A DNA stretch of 15,553 bases from contig JAHFVB010000003.1 of assembly GCA_023264755.1 (NCBI GenBank), positions 12,904-28,456 on the forward strand. Direction: 5' to 3'. The DNA is from Mycobacterium sp. Its GTDB lineage: Bacteria; Actinomycetota; Actinomycetes; Mycobacteriales; Mycobacteriaceae. Shown piece after piece: positions 6,317 to 14,550 of this stretch (position 1 is its first letter; every line of letters begins with the position of its first letter). Made by a program: the position numbers and the translations under genes. The notes below the pieces were generated by a model. That model worked only from the letters and a program-made list of their open reading frames with translations, made no database searches and was not told the DNA's origin.

Positions 6317-7690
6317 ATGACCTCAGGCGTCGAAGAATCCCGCATCCATCCAGCGTGGTGGACGGTGATCCTGATCGTAGGCGTTGTCATGCTGGTGGTG
6401 CTGACGAGTTTGTGCTACGTAGGTGCGTTTTCCTCCTACGTCACCGTCCTGCTGAAGTCCGATCGGTCGGGTTTGATGATGGAGTCCGGCGGCAAGGTAA
6501 AGATGCTCGGCATTCAGGTCGGTCAGGTCGCCAGTGTCGTCGGCAAGGACGGCAATGCGCAGATTGCGCTGGAGCTGTTTCCCGATCAGATCCAGCACAT
6601 CCCGGCGAACGTCGGAGCTCAGATTCGTGCCACCACGGCCTTCGGTGCAAAGTACGTGGAGCTGATCTACCCCGACGATCCAAGCACCAAGCGGATCGCA
6701 GCCGGAATGGTGCTGCTGTCTCGTAACGTGAGCACCGAAGTGCAGACGGTGTTCCAGAACCTGGTCAATGTGTTCGACAAGATCGATCCACCCAAGCTCA
6801 ACGCCGTCCTGGCCGCGGTTGCGCAGGGCGTCCGCGGGCGCGGTCCAGCGCTCGGTCAGGCGATCAGCGACACCAATGCTGTTCTCACCTCATTGAATTC
6901 GCGTGGCGATGCGCTTCGACAGAACTGGGTGTCCCTGGCGGGTGCCGCGCACAGCTACGACGCGGCGGCCAAGAGCATCGTGGCCATTCTCGACGCGAGC
7001 GCGGTGAGCAGCGAGACGATCACTCGTCAAGCGGGTGACCTCCAGTCCGTGCTGCTGAACACGATCGGCCTCGCAGACAGCGGGACCACGCTGCTGGGAC
7101 CCAGCCAGGACCACTTCATTCGGGGAATCAATACCTTCGAGAGCACCGCGGCATTGCTGGGCGAGTACAGCCCGGTCTATACCTGCTTCCTACAGGGCGC
7201 AAACCACCTCACCGAGACGGCGCCGGACATCATCGGCGCCGATGGCAGATCGGTTGTGTTGGATGCCTCGCTCGGATTCTCTACGGATCCCTACCGCTAT
7301 CCCGACAACCTGGCCTTCGTGGGCGCCAAGGGTGGCCCAGGAGGCCGTCCGAGCTGCGGATCGCTACCGGTGGTCAAGGACGACTGGCCGCAACGCTATC
7401 TGGTGACAGACACCGGGTTCGGTACCGGACTGGACAAGCGCCCCAACCCTGGCATTGCACACCCATGGTGGGTGAACTTCCTACCGGTGACGCGTGCGAT
7501 ACCGCAGCCGCCGAGCGTACGAGGTGATGGTCCACCTGCGATCGGACCGGTGCCGTATCCAGGTGCACCGCCCTACGGTGCACCGATGTACGGCCCGGGA
7601 GGGGTCCCGCTCTATCCGGGCGTACCGCCGGTCCCGCCTCCGACGCAGGGCCCGCCCGATGATCCGATACCGCTGGCCCCTCCACCCTGA
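6317..7690 (+). CDS. mceA: MceA-type substrate-binding/channel protein
   Basis: A 457-residue Mce-family subunit anchored by one N-terminal membrane helix (about 14-36) and projecting into the cell envelope. The MCE domain covers about 40-122 (KVKMLGIQVGQV; then IRATTAFGAKYVELIYPDDP, the signature of the A subunit). It is followed by the helical Mce region with RNVSTEVQTVFQNL near 135-149 and VRGRGPALGQA, both diagnostic of MceA. In known Mce complexes six different subunits form a hexamer with a lipid tunnel. The final 62 residues (from about 396) are rich in Pro, Gly and Tyr, likely disordered, and may reach into the cell wall (inference). Start ATG 6317 lies four bases after the permease stop. 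Confidence 0.95.
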   Translation: MTSGVEESRIHPAWWTVILIVGVVMLVVLTSLCYVGAFSSYVTVLLKSDRSGLMMESGGKVKMLGIQVGQVASVVGKDGNAQIALELFPDQIQHIPANVGAQIRATTAFGAKYVELIYPDDPSTKRIAAGMVLLSRNVSTEVQTVFQNLVNVFDKIDPPKLNAVLAAVAQGVRGRGPALGQAISDTNAVLTSLNSRGDALRQNWVSLAGAAHSYDAAAKSIVAILDASAVSSETITRQAGDLQSVLLNTIGLADSGTTLLGPSQDHFIRGINTFESTAALLGEYSPVYTCFLQGANHLTETAPDIIGADGRSVVLDASLGFSTDPYRYPDNLAFVGAKGGPGGRPSCGSLPVVKDDWPQRYLVTDTGFGTGLDKRPNPGIAHPWWVNFLPVTRAIPQPPSVRGDGPPAIGPVPYPGAPPYGAPMYGPGGVPLYPGVPPVPPPTQGPPDDPIPLAPPP

Positions 7691-7717
7691 CCCACCCCGC
7701 TGACTGAGGAGTCCCAG

Positions 7718-8746
7718 ATGAACAACGCGCTCGGAAAGGCCGTGGTGCGTCTGGTCGGGTTCGTGTCGGTGTGTTTGATGGCCTTGTTCGCGTTGATAGC
7801 GGTGTTCGGCCAACTGCGGTTCCAAGAAGGTACGGTCTATCGCGCCGAGTTCACGTCGGTATCGGGTCTTCGGCCGGGCAACTTCGTCCGCATCGCCGGT
7901 GTGGAAGTCGGCAAGGTCCAATCGATCTCGGTTACTCCGGCCGTCACCGCCATCGTCGAGTTCACCGCCGATGAGGGGGTGAAGCTGACCAAGGGCAGCC
8001 GGGCAGTGATCCGCTACGAGGATCTGGTGGGCGGTCGCTACCTCGCTCTGGAGGAGGGGGCTGGCAGCCCAGCCATGTTGAGAGCGGGCGAGACGATCCC
8101 GACCCAAAACACCGCGCCAGCACTCGATCTCGACTCACTGATCGGTGGGTTCCGACCACTGTTTCGCGCGCTGGACCCGAACCAGGTCAACACCTTGACG
8201 TCACAGTTGATCAAGGTGTTCCAGGGCCAAGGCGTCACCATCACCTCCTTCCTAGACCAGACCGCTTCGCTGACGAGCGCACTTGCAGACCGTGACCAAC
8301 TGATCGGAGAAGTCATCACCAACCTGGCCACAACGCTCAAAGCCGTCGGTGAGCAAAGTCAGCGACTCGACACCGCCGTGGTCTCACTGTCCGAACTCGT
8401 GAACGAATTGGCAAGCCGACGCGCTGAGGTCGTCAGTGGCATCGCCAACGGTGATGCGGCGGCGGCGACCATTGCCGACCTGCTGGCGCAGACCCGAGCG
8501 CCGCTGAACGAGACCCTGAGCCAGACCGACAGGGTGGCCAGCATTGCCGTTGCCGATCACGACTACCTCGACAACCTCCTCAAGACACTGCCGGACGCCT
8601 ACCAAAAGCTGTCAAGACTCGGCCTTCATGGTGATTTCTTCTCGTTCTACCTGTGTGAACTAGTGCTCAAGACAAATGGCAAAGGCGGGCAGCCCGTGTA
8701 TACCCGGATAGCCCAGCAGACTTCGGGACGGTGTACGCCAAAGTGA
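7718..8746 (+). CDS. mceB: MceB-type subunit
   Basis: A 342-residue Mce subunit with an N-terminal membrane helix (about 11-32) and an MCE domain at about 37-113 (SVSGLRPGNFVRIAGVEVGKV; AVIRYEDLVGGRYLAL). The RYEDLVGGRYL segment is characteristic of the B subunit. A long helical region follows, ending in the FFSFYLCELVLKTNG block conserved in MceB, and there is no Pro-rich tail. AGGAG at 7707-7711 sits six bases before the ATG, after a 27-base gap from mceA: the largest gap and the clearest ribosome site inside the operon. Confidence 0.95.
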   Translation: MNNALGKAVVRLVGFVSVCLMALFALIAVFGQLRFQEGTVYRAEFTSVSGLRPGNFVRIAGVEVGKVQSISVTPAVTAIVEFTADEGVKLTKGSRAVIRYEDLVGGRYLALEEGAGSPAMLRAGETIPTQNTAPALDLDSLIGGFRPLFRALDPNQVNTLTSQLIKVFQGQGVTITSFLDQTASLTSALADRDQLIGEVITNLATTLKAVGEQSQRLDTAVVSLSELVNELASRRAEVVSGIANGDAAAATIADLLAQTRAPLNETLSQTDRVASIAVADHDYLDNLLKTLPDAYQKLSRLGLHGDFFSFYLCELVLKTNGKGGQPVYTRIAQQTSGRCTPK

Positions 8747-10047
8747 GGACTCGTATCCAGCGAAACCCATTGGCGGTTGGACTCATCGGGATAGTCGTCG
8801 CCATCGGAGCGGTGTTGTTTGCCTTGCAGTACGACAAACTCCCGATCTTCAGGTCGGGAACCACCCATCGCGCCTACTTCTCCGAAACGGGCGGTCTACG
8901 GACCGACGCCGAGGTGCAGGTGGCCGGCTACGAGGTGGGTAAGGTCACCGGAATCGATCTTGACGGCGATCGTGTTCTGGTGACGTTCACCCTGAGCAAC
9001 GGTATCGCGCTCGGTGACGACTCAGAGGCGGCCATCAAGACCAAGACACTACTGGGCACGAAGTTCATGGAGGTCACTCCTCGTGGCGACGGCACCCTAA
9101 ATGGGCCCATCCCCGTGGAACGCACCACCGCGCCGTACCAGCTACCAGATGCCATCGGTGAGCTCAGCAACACCATCAGTGGCCTAGACACCGGACAGCT
9201 CTCGGACGCCTTCAGCACCCTGGCGCAGACCTTCGCCGACACTCCGGCTTCGGTGCGGCCAGCCCTCGAAGGCGTGGCGCGGCTCTCCAACAGCCTGGCA
9301 ACCCGTGACAAGCAGTTGCAATCCTTGATCCAGAACGCGCAGAAGGCCAGCGCCGTACTGGCGTCGCGCACCGACAAGATCGTCGGACTCGTGCGTGACA
9401 CCAATGCCTTGTTGGGCGAATTGCTCACGCAAAGCCAGGCATTGGGCAACCTCTCGGCGGACATCTCTGCGTTGTCCCAGCGGCTGACGGAATTCGTCGC
9501 CGACAATGCGGACCGGTTCAAACCCATCCTGGACAGGTTGAACGGTGCACTGGCCATCGTCGACAACCGCAAAGCGCAAGTGCAGAAGTCGATCAAGATG
9601 TTGAACAGCTTCTCGCTATCGCTGGGCGAGACGGTGTCCTCCGGTCCCTTCTTCAAGAACTACATCAGCAATCTCGTACCAGGGCAGTTCGCGCAGCCAT
9701 TCGTCGATGCGGCGTTCTCGGACCTGGGGCTCGATCCGAATGTGCTTCTCCCGTCACAACTCACCGATCCGCAGGTGGGACAGGAAGGCACCCCAGCGTT
9801 GCCGATTCCGTACCCGCGCACCGGGCAGGGCGGTGAACCGAAGCTCTCTTTGCCCGACGCCATCACCGGGGTGCCCGGCGACAGTCGGTACCCCTACCGG
9901 GAGCCGGTGCCCCCGCCGCCTCCCGGTAGTCCGCCGCCCGGGCCCCCGGCTCCTCCAGTTGGGGTCGACGCGATTCCGACACCCACGCCGACGCCCGTCT
10001 ACGCGCCGGCGCCGAATGAACCAGCAATCCCCGGCGGGAGTCAATGA
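8743..10047 (+). CDS. mceC: MceC-type subunit
   Basis: A Mce subunit of 434 residues from GTG 8743. An N-terminal membrane helix (about 10-29) is followed by an MCE domain at about 42-115 (TGGLRTDAEVQVAGYEVGKV; IKTKTLLGTKFMEVTPRG). A helical tunnel region and a Pro/Thr-rich C-terminal tail follow, with PPPPPG and PTPTPTP runs. The start is uncertain: GTG 8743 overlaps the mceB stop as GTGA and gives an N-terminus (VRTRIQRNPLAVGLIGIVV) that lines up with the usual MRT...IGLMGIVV of MceC; GTG 8731 would add four residues. It fits the third position of the canonical operon. Confidence 0.92.
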   Translation: MRTRIQRNPLAVGLIGIVVAIGAVLFALQYDKLPIFRSGTTHRAYFSETGGLRTDAEVQVAGYEVGKVTGIDLDGDRVLVTFTLSNGIALGDDSEAAIKTKTLLGTKFMEVTPRGDGTLNGPIPVERTTAPYQLPDAIGELSNTISGLDTGQLSDAFSTLAQTFADTPASVRPALEGVARLSNSLATRDKQLQSLIQNAQKASAVLASRTDKIVGLVRDTNALLGELLTQSQALGNLSADISALSQRLTEFVADNADRFKPILDRLNGALAIVDNRKAQVQKSIKMLNSFSLSLGETVSSGPFFKNYISNLVPGQFAQPFVDAAFSDLGLDPNVLLPSQLTDPQVGQEGTPALPIPYPRTGQGGEPKLSLPDAITGVPGDSRYPYREPVPPPPPGSPPPGPPAPPVGVDAIPTPTPTPVYAPAPNEPAIPGGSQ

Positions 10048-11390
10048 TGGCGCGCTCGACTCAACGCGCACTGGTGGGCCTGCTCCTCGTCGTGATCGTT
10101 CTGGCGGGTAGCGTCGTCGCGCTCACCGATCGTTCTGTGGCTCACCTGTCACACATCACCGCGTACTTCGCCAACAGCAACGGCATCTTCGTCGGTGACG
10201 ACGTCCGCATCCTGGGTGTCAACGTAGGCCGCATCGAGACCATCGATCCGCAGCCCGATGGTGTGAAGATCGAGTTCGCCGTGCAGGGCAAGTACCGTGT
10301 GCCCGCCGCAGCCAAAGCTGCGATCCTGTCGCCCACCCTGGTCACCGCGCGCGCCATTCAGCTCGTACCCGCCTATACGACTGGTCCGGTGATGGCCGAC
10401 GGCGCGGTGATACCGCAGAACCGCACCGTGGTTCCGGTGGAATGGGACGATGTCCGCGGCGAGTTGCAAAAGGTTGCCCAGACGCTGCAGCCAACCCAAC
10501 CCGGTGGAGTCAGTTCGCTTGGCGCTCTGATCAATACGGCGGCGGCCAACCTGAAGGGCCGAGGTGGCGCCATCCGGGACACTATCGTCGAGTTGTCGGA
10601 TGTGTTGTCCCTTCTGGGAGATCACAGCAACGACGTGTTCGGCACCGCTAGGAATTTGGCGATGCTGGTCTCCGCGTTGCATGACAGTGCAGATCTACTC
10701 GGCCAACTCAACCAGAACTTGGCCGGGGTCAGCGCGCTGCTTGCCGACCGGCCCAACGAGGTCGGAGCGGCCGTGCATGACTTCAGCGTTGCAGCCCAGG
10801 ACGTCGCCGGTTTCGTCGCGCAGAATCGCGAGACGATCGGAGTCACCTCGGACAAGTTCACGTCACTCTCCCAAGCGATCACCGAGAGTCTGGCCGACAT
10901 CAAGGAGACCCTCCACGTCGCGCCGAACACACTTGCCAATTTCAACAACATCTACAACCCCGCCACCGGCGGTGTCGGTGGCGCAATGGCAGTGAACAAC
11001 TTCGCCAATCCGATCGACTTCATCTGCGGTGGCATCCAAGCGGCGTCCCGGATGAACGCGGATCAATCGGCGAAGCTCTGCGTGCAGTACCTCGCACCAA
11101 TCATCAAGAACCGCCAGTACAACTTTCCACCCATCGGCACCACCATCGGACTGGCCGCACCTCTGCCGATCGCAGGCGCCACGATTCGACCGAACGAGAT
11201 CACCTATAGCGAGGACTGGATGCGCCCGGATTTCGTGCCGCCGGCGGCACCCGCGCCGCCGCCCGCCGACCAGCCTGCCGAGCCGTTGCCCGCAGCGACA
11301 CCGGCTGCCTCAGCTGAGGCTCGACCGACGGAGACGAACCCGCAGGCTGGATTGGCAGGCTTGATGGTGCCCGCAGGTGGTGGGTCGTGA
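10044..11390 (+). CDS. mceD: MceD-type subunit
   Basis: A 448-residue Mce subunit with an N-terminal membrane helix (about 9-27) and MCE domain at about 36-112 (SNGIFVGDDVRILGVNVGRI; AILSPTLVTARAIQLVPAY). PTLVTARAIQL is typical of D subunits. The helical region ends with the NNFANPIDFICGGIQAASR block, in a Cys-bearing segment conserved in MceD. An Ala/Pro-rich tail follows the EDWMRPD motif. Start ATG 10044 overlaps the mceC stop (ATGATGG); the second ATG at 10047 is equally possible. Confidence 0.94.
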   Translation: MMARSTQRALVGLLLVVIVLAGSVVALTDRSVAHLSHITAYFANSNGIFVGDDVRILGVNVGRIETIDPQPDGVKIEFAVQGKYRVPAAAKAAILSPTLVTARAIQLVPAYTTGPVMADGAVIPQNRTVVPVEWDDVRGELQKVAQTLQPTQPGGVSSLGALINTAAANLKGRGGAIRDTIVELSDVLSLLGDHSNDVFGTARNLAMLVSALHDSADLLGQLNQNLAGVSALLADRPNEVGAAVHDFSVAAQDVAGFVAQNRETIGVTSDKFTSLSQAITESLADIKETLHVAPNTLANFNNIYNPATGGVGGAMAVNNFANPIDFICGGIQAASRMNADQSAKLCVQYLAPIIKNRQYNFPPIGTTIGLAAPLPIAGATIRPNEITYSEDWMRPDFVPPAAPAPPPADQPAEPLPAATPAASAEARPTETNPQAGLAGLMVPAGGGS

Positions 11391-12517
11391 TGCGGCGCAA
11401 GTTGGTACACGCGTTGGCCTTGGCCGTCATCGGGATCACCGCCAATGGGTGCGGTTGGCAAGGGCTCAACTCATTGCCGTTGCCGGGGGTTGAGGGCGCC
11501 GGCCCCGATGGATACACCATCCAGGCGGAGCTCCCGGATCTGGACAATCTGAAACAGAATTCGCGGGTTCGCGTTGGCGATGTCACCGTCGGCAGCGTGT
11601 CCAAGATCGAACGGCGGGGATGGCACGCACTCGTGACCATGCGCCTCAACGGTGATGTCGTGCTACCCGCCAATTCCACGGCCGTCGTCGGCCAGACCAG
11701 CCTGCTCGGGTCACAGCACGTCGAGCTTGCCGCCCCGGTCGGATCACCGCCTCAGGGCAGGCTGACGCAGGGCTCTGTGATTGGGCTGCACCCCGAGCTC
11801 ACCTATCCGACCACTGAACAGACACTCGCCACGATGTCATTGCTGCTCAACGGCGGAGGGCTGGGTCAGTTGCAAGACATCACCACCGCCTTCAGCACTG
11901 CGGGGGCCGGTCACGAGGAAGAGCTCAAGAACCTCCTCTCCGAGGTGGACGAATTCACCGCCAACATCGACCACCAGACAACCGACATCATTGCGGCAAT
12001 GACCAGTCTCGACGGTGTGACCGGTCAACTCGCCGCGCAGGAGCCCGTACTGGACCGGGCGATGCGGACGATCCCGCAAGCGCTAGCGGTGCTCAAGGAT
12101 CAGCGCGGCAACCTGGCGAAGACTCTGGGAACGATCGGCAAATTAGGCGCTCTGGCAACAACATCCATCGACCAGACCAAACAGGCCATTGTTCACGAGC
12201 TGCAGGCCTTCGCGGCCGTTCTGCGAGCGTTGGGGAATGCGGGACCGGCGATGACTCGATCACTGGAGACCCTACTGACCTTTCCGTGGCCGAAATCGAC
12301 CATCGACAAGTTCGTACGCGGCGATTACGCGAACATGACGCTCGTCGTCGACCTGACGCTGAGCCGGCTCGACAACGCCTTCCTGACGGGAACGCGTTGG
12401 GAGGGTTCGCTCACCGAGCTCGAAATGCAATGGGGGCGCACGATCGGCCAACTTCCCAGTCCCTATACAGGAGCCAATCCGCTGTTGGCGCCGTACCACC
12501 TGGACCAGGGCAAGTGA
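11387..12517 (+). CDS. mceE: MceE-type lipoprotein subunit (LprK-like)
   Basis: A 376-residue Mce subunit carried as a lipoprotein. A short signal sequence (MRRKLVHALALAVIG) ends in a lipobox ITANGC with lipidated Cys22 (numbering from GTG 11387), as in the LprK/MceE subunits. The MCE domain spans about 41-117 (KQNSRVRVGDVTVGSV; VGQTSLLGSQHVELAAP); GQTSLLGSQHVEL is typical of E subunits. The helical region follows and there is no Pro-rich tail. Start options: GTG 11387, overlapping the mceD stop as GTGA, or ATG 11390; an AGGTGG lies at 11374-11379. This is the only operon subunit expected to be held by a lipid anchor rather than a helix. Confidence 0.94.
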   Translation: MMRRKLVHALALAVIGITANGCGWQGLNSLPLPGVEGAGPDGYTIQAELPDLDNLKQNSRVRVGDVTVGSVSKIERRGWHALVTMRLNGDVVLPANSTAVVGQTSLLGSQHVELAAPVGSPPQGRLTQGSVIGLHPELTYPTTEQTLATMSLLLNGGGLGQLQDITTAFSTAGAGHEEELKNLLSEVDEFTANIDHQTTDIIAAMTSLDGVTGQLAAQEPVLDRAMRTIPQALAVLKDQRGNLAKTLGTIGKLGALATTSIDQTKQAIVHELQAFAAVLRALGNAGPAMTRSLETLLTFPWPKSTIDKFVRGDYANMTLVVDLTLSRLDNAFLTGTRWEGSLTELEMQWGRTIGQLPSPYTGANPLLAPYHLDQGK

Positions 12518-12521
12518 CCCA

Positions 12522-13961
12522 ATGGTGATCTCCCGCTTGATCAAGATCCAATTGGCCATCTTCGGCGCGGTCTCCCTTGCCGCCGTGTCGGTCATGGGGT
12601 TCGGCTATCTGAACCTTCCCACGATGATCTTTGGTGCTGGTCACTACGAAGTCACCGTCGAACTGCCCGAATCGGCTGGCCTGTACCCGAGGAGCAACGT
12701 GACCTACCGGGGTAGTGAAGTCGGCCTCGTAAAGAGCGTCCAACTTTCCGGCAACGGTGTGGAAGCAGTCTTGTCGCTGCGTTCGGACGTGAGCATCCCG
12801 TCGGAGCTGCAAGCCGCGGTGCACAGCGTGTCGGCGATCGGTGAGCAATACGTCGACCTCACCCCGCGCGGCCATGGCTCGGCACCGCTTCGGGACGGTG
12901 ACCGCATCCCACTCGCCGACACGACGGTGCCGGTCGACGTGAACACGTTGCTCGACACCACCAACAAGGGCTTGGAAGCGGTGCCGGGCGAGCAGCTGAA
13001 AACCGTAATTGACGAGTCCTACACGGCGGTAGGCGGTTTGGGACCGGAGTTGTCCCGCATGGTCAATGCCTCCACAGCGTTGGCCAAAGGTGCTCGCGAG
13101 AACCTGGATTCGCTGACCACTCTGATCGACAAGTCTCCCGCTGTGCTCGATTCTCAGACGCAGACCGCCGACTCGTTGCAGTCCTGGGCGAGAAATCTGG
13201 CGTCGGTCACTGATCAACTTCGCAACCAGAACGATGCCGTGTCGGTCCTGCTGCCAGCAGGAGCCCGAGCCGCGAATGAAGGCCGGGCGTTGTTCGATCG
13301 GCTTCAACCGACGATTCCGTTGCTGCTGGCGAACCTGGTCAGCATCTCCGACGTCGCGCTGGCCTACCACTCGGACATCGAACAACTGCTCGTCCTGTAC
13401 CCCGCCAATGTCGCAAACATTCAGGCGTCCGGCGTGGCCAGTGAGACTGCCCAGAAATACAGGGGCGGTTTCCTCGATCTCGCGCTCAATCTGAATCTGC
13501 CACCGCCTTGTCAGACCGGGTTCCTGCCTACCCGTCAGGCGCGGTCCCCGGCTTTGGTCGATTCGCCGGACCGTATCGCCGGCAATCTGTATTGCCGGGT
13601 GCCGCAGGATTCGCGGTGGAATGTCCGTGGTGCCCGCAACATCCCCTGTGAGACCAAACCCGGGAAACGGGCCCCGACCGCAGCGATGTGTGAAAGCGAC
13701 GAATTCTATGTGCCCTTGAACGACGGGTTCAACTGGAAGGGCGATCCCAACGCGACGTTGTCTGGTCAGGACGTGCCACAGATGTCACCTGCCGCGCCAC
13801 CGGCTGCCGCACCACCCTCCGCCGATCCCGCCGCCATCGCGACGCCGTACGACCCGGCGACCGGAACCTACGTTGGACCGGATGGAAAGGTCTATACACA
13901 GTCAGATCTGACGCAGAAGTCTCCCGAGACATGGCAGTCGATGCTGGTTCCGGGGGAGTAG
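12522..13961 (+). CDS. mceF: MceF-type subunit
   Basis: A 479-residue Mce subunit with an N-terminal membrane helix (about 9-30) and an MCE domain at about 40-115 (SAGLYPRSNVTYRGSEVGLV; VSAIGEQYVDLTPRG; SAIGEQYVDL is the F-type signature). After the helical region come four cysteines at 330, 358, 376 and 390, around the VRGARNIPCETKPGKRAP block, which could form disulfides outside the membrane. An Ala/Pro spacer leads to the conserved C-terminal motif PYDPATGTYVGPDGKVYTQS and a final TWQSML. Last gene of the mce operon, four bases after mceE. No mce-associated (Mas) gene follows. Confidence 0.95.
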   Translation: MVISRLIKIQLAIFGAVSLAAVSVMGFGYLNLPTMIFGAGHYEVTVELPESAGLYPRSNVTYRGSEVGLVKSVQLSGNGVEAVLSLRSDVSIPSELQAAVHSVSAIGEQYVDLTPRGHGSAPLRDGDRIPLADTTVPVDVNTLLDTTNKGLEAVPGEQLKTVIDESYTAVGGLGPELSRMVNASTALAKGARENLDSLTTLIDKSPAVLDSQTQTADSLQSWARNLASVTDQLRNQNDAVSVLLPAGARAANEGRALFDRLQPTIPLLLANLVSISDVALAYHSDIEQLLVLYPANVANIQASGVASETAQKYRGGFLDLALNLNLPPPCQTGFLPTRQARSPALVDSPDRIAGNLYCRVPQDSRWNVRGARNIPCETKPGKRAPTAAMCESDEFYVPLNDGFNWKGDPNATLSGQDVPQMSPAAPPAAAPPSADPAAIATPYDPATGTYVGPDGKVYTQSDLTQKSPETWQSMLVPGE

Positions 13962-13982
13962 GTAGTAGATGCGGCGAAGCGG

Positions 13983-14014
13983 CCACCTCGGCGTCCGACC
14001 GAAGCCGGGTGTGG
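13983..14014 (+). terminator. Hairpin between convergent mceF and flavin reductase genes
   Basis: CCACCTCGGC (13983-13992) pairs with GCCGGGTGTGG (14004-14014) in a 10-bp stem with one bulged U (14010), one G-U pair and an 11-base loop. It sits in the 63 bases between the mceF stop (13961) and the flavin reductase stop (14025), where a terminator is expected. No U-tract follows, as is common in actinobacteria. On the minus strand one pair becomes a mismatch, so it would be weaker there. Confidence 0.4.
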
Positions 14015-14024
14015 TGGGTGCTGG

Positions 14025-14516
14025 TCAGGCTGGCGACGGCGCGGTGTGCGTACCGAAGGTGCGGCGGTAGAACGTCAGCGGGTCCTGTTCGACTCCGCGT
14101 GTCTGAAGTGCTTGGCCCAGCACGAGCATGCGATCTCCCACCTCGAGAATCTGATCGACTCGGCACGCCGCGAACGCGCTGGCGCCGGCAATCATCGGCA
14201 CGCCGGCTTCCAGCGCCCAATCGAGACCTTCGAATCGCGCCGCGTGCTCTTTGACGGCGAAGCTCATGGCAACGTCTGCTTGTTCGGTACCCAGGACATT
14301 CACGCCGAACATTCCGACCTGCCGCACTGCGGCAAGCAATTCGGAGTCCCGTTTGAGGGCCACGATCGCTATCGGAGGGTCGTCCGACACCGGCATGACG
14401 GCATTCATCGTGGCGCCTCGGGGCGTGCCTTCGTGGTGGGTGGTCACCACGGACACCGTCCAGCACATCGCTGCTAGGACGTCTGTCAGCGAAGCAGTGT
14501 CAGTTTGACTGGACAT
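14025..14516 (-). CDS. Flavin reductase family protein (FMN-binding split barrel)
   Basis: A 163-residue protein like the small NAD(P)H:flavin reductases (HpaC/NtaB type) that supply reduced flavin to two-component monooxygenases. Visible are the GTPRGATMNAVMPVSDDPPI block (30-49, the family GxTxxSxxxxSxxPP pattern), FGVNVL (70-75), ACRVDQILEVGDRMLVLGQ (117-135) and the C-terminal PLTFYRRTFG (146-155). The usual GDH of the family reads GDR at 127-129. Start ATG 14516 is chosen because GAAAGG lies six bases upstream; an ATG at 14561 would overlap the IclR gene. It is 34 bases downstream of IclR on the same strand and converges on mceF. It is a plausible partner of the luciferase-like enzyme at 1920-2933, but an unseen monooxygenase beyond the right edge is equally possible. 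Confidence 0.88.
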   Translation of the reverse strand: MSSQTDTASLTDVLAAMCWTVSVVTTHHEGTPRGATMNAVMPVSDDPPIAIVALKRDSELLAAVRQVGMFGVNVLGTEQADVAMSFAVKEHAARFEGLDWALEAGVPMIAGASAFAACRVDQILEVGDRMLVLGQALQTRGVEQDPLTFYRRTFGTHTAPSPA

Positions 14517-14550
14517 GTGTGGCCTTTCGGTTCGGTGCGGAGTCGGCGAG

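Noticed and set aside
8928..9656. Open frame of 242 codons opposite mceC
   Set aside because: It is the antisense shadow of an unmistakable Mce subunit, with Ser/Leu/Arg-rich content and no domain.
12411..13385. Open frame of 324 codons opposite the end of mceE and most of mceF
   Set aside because: It shows no family motif and crosses the mceE-mceF junction; both sense frames are clear Mce subunits.
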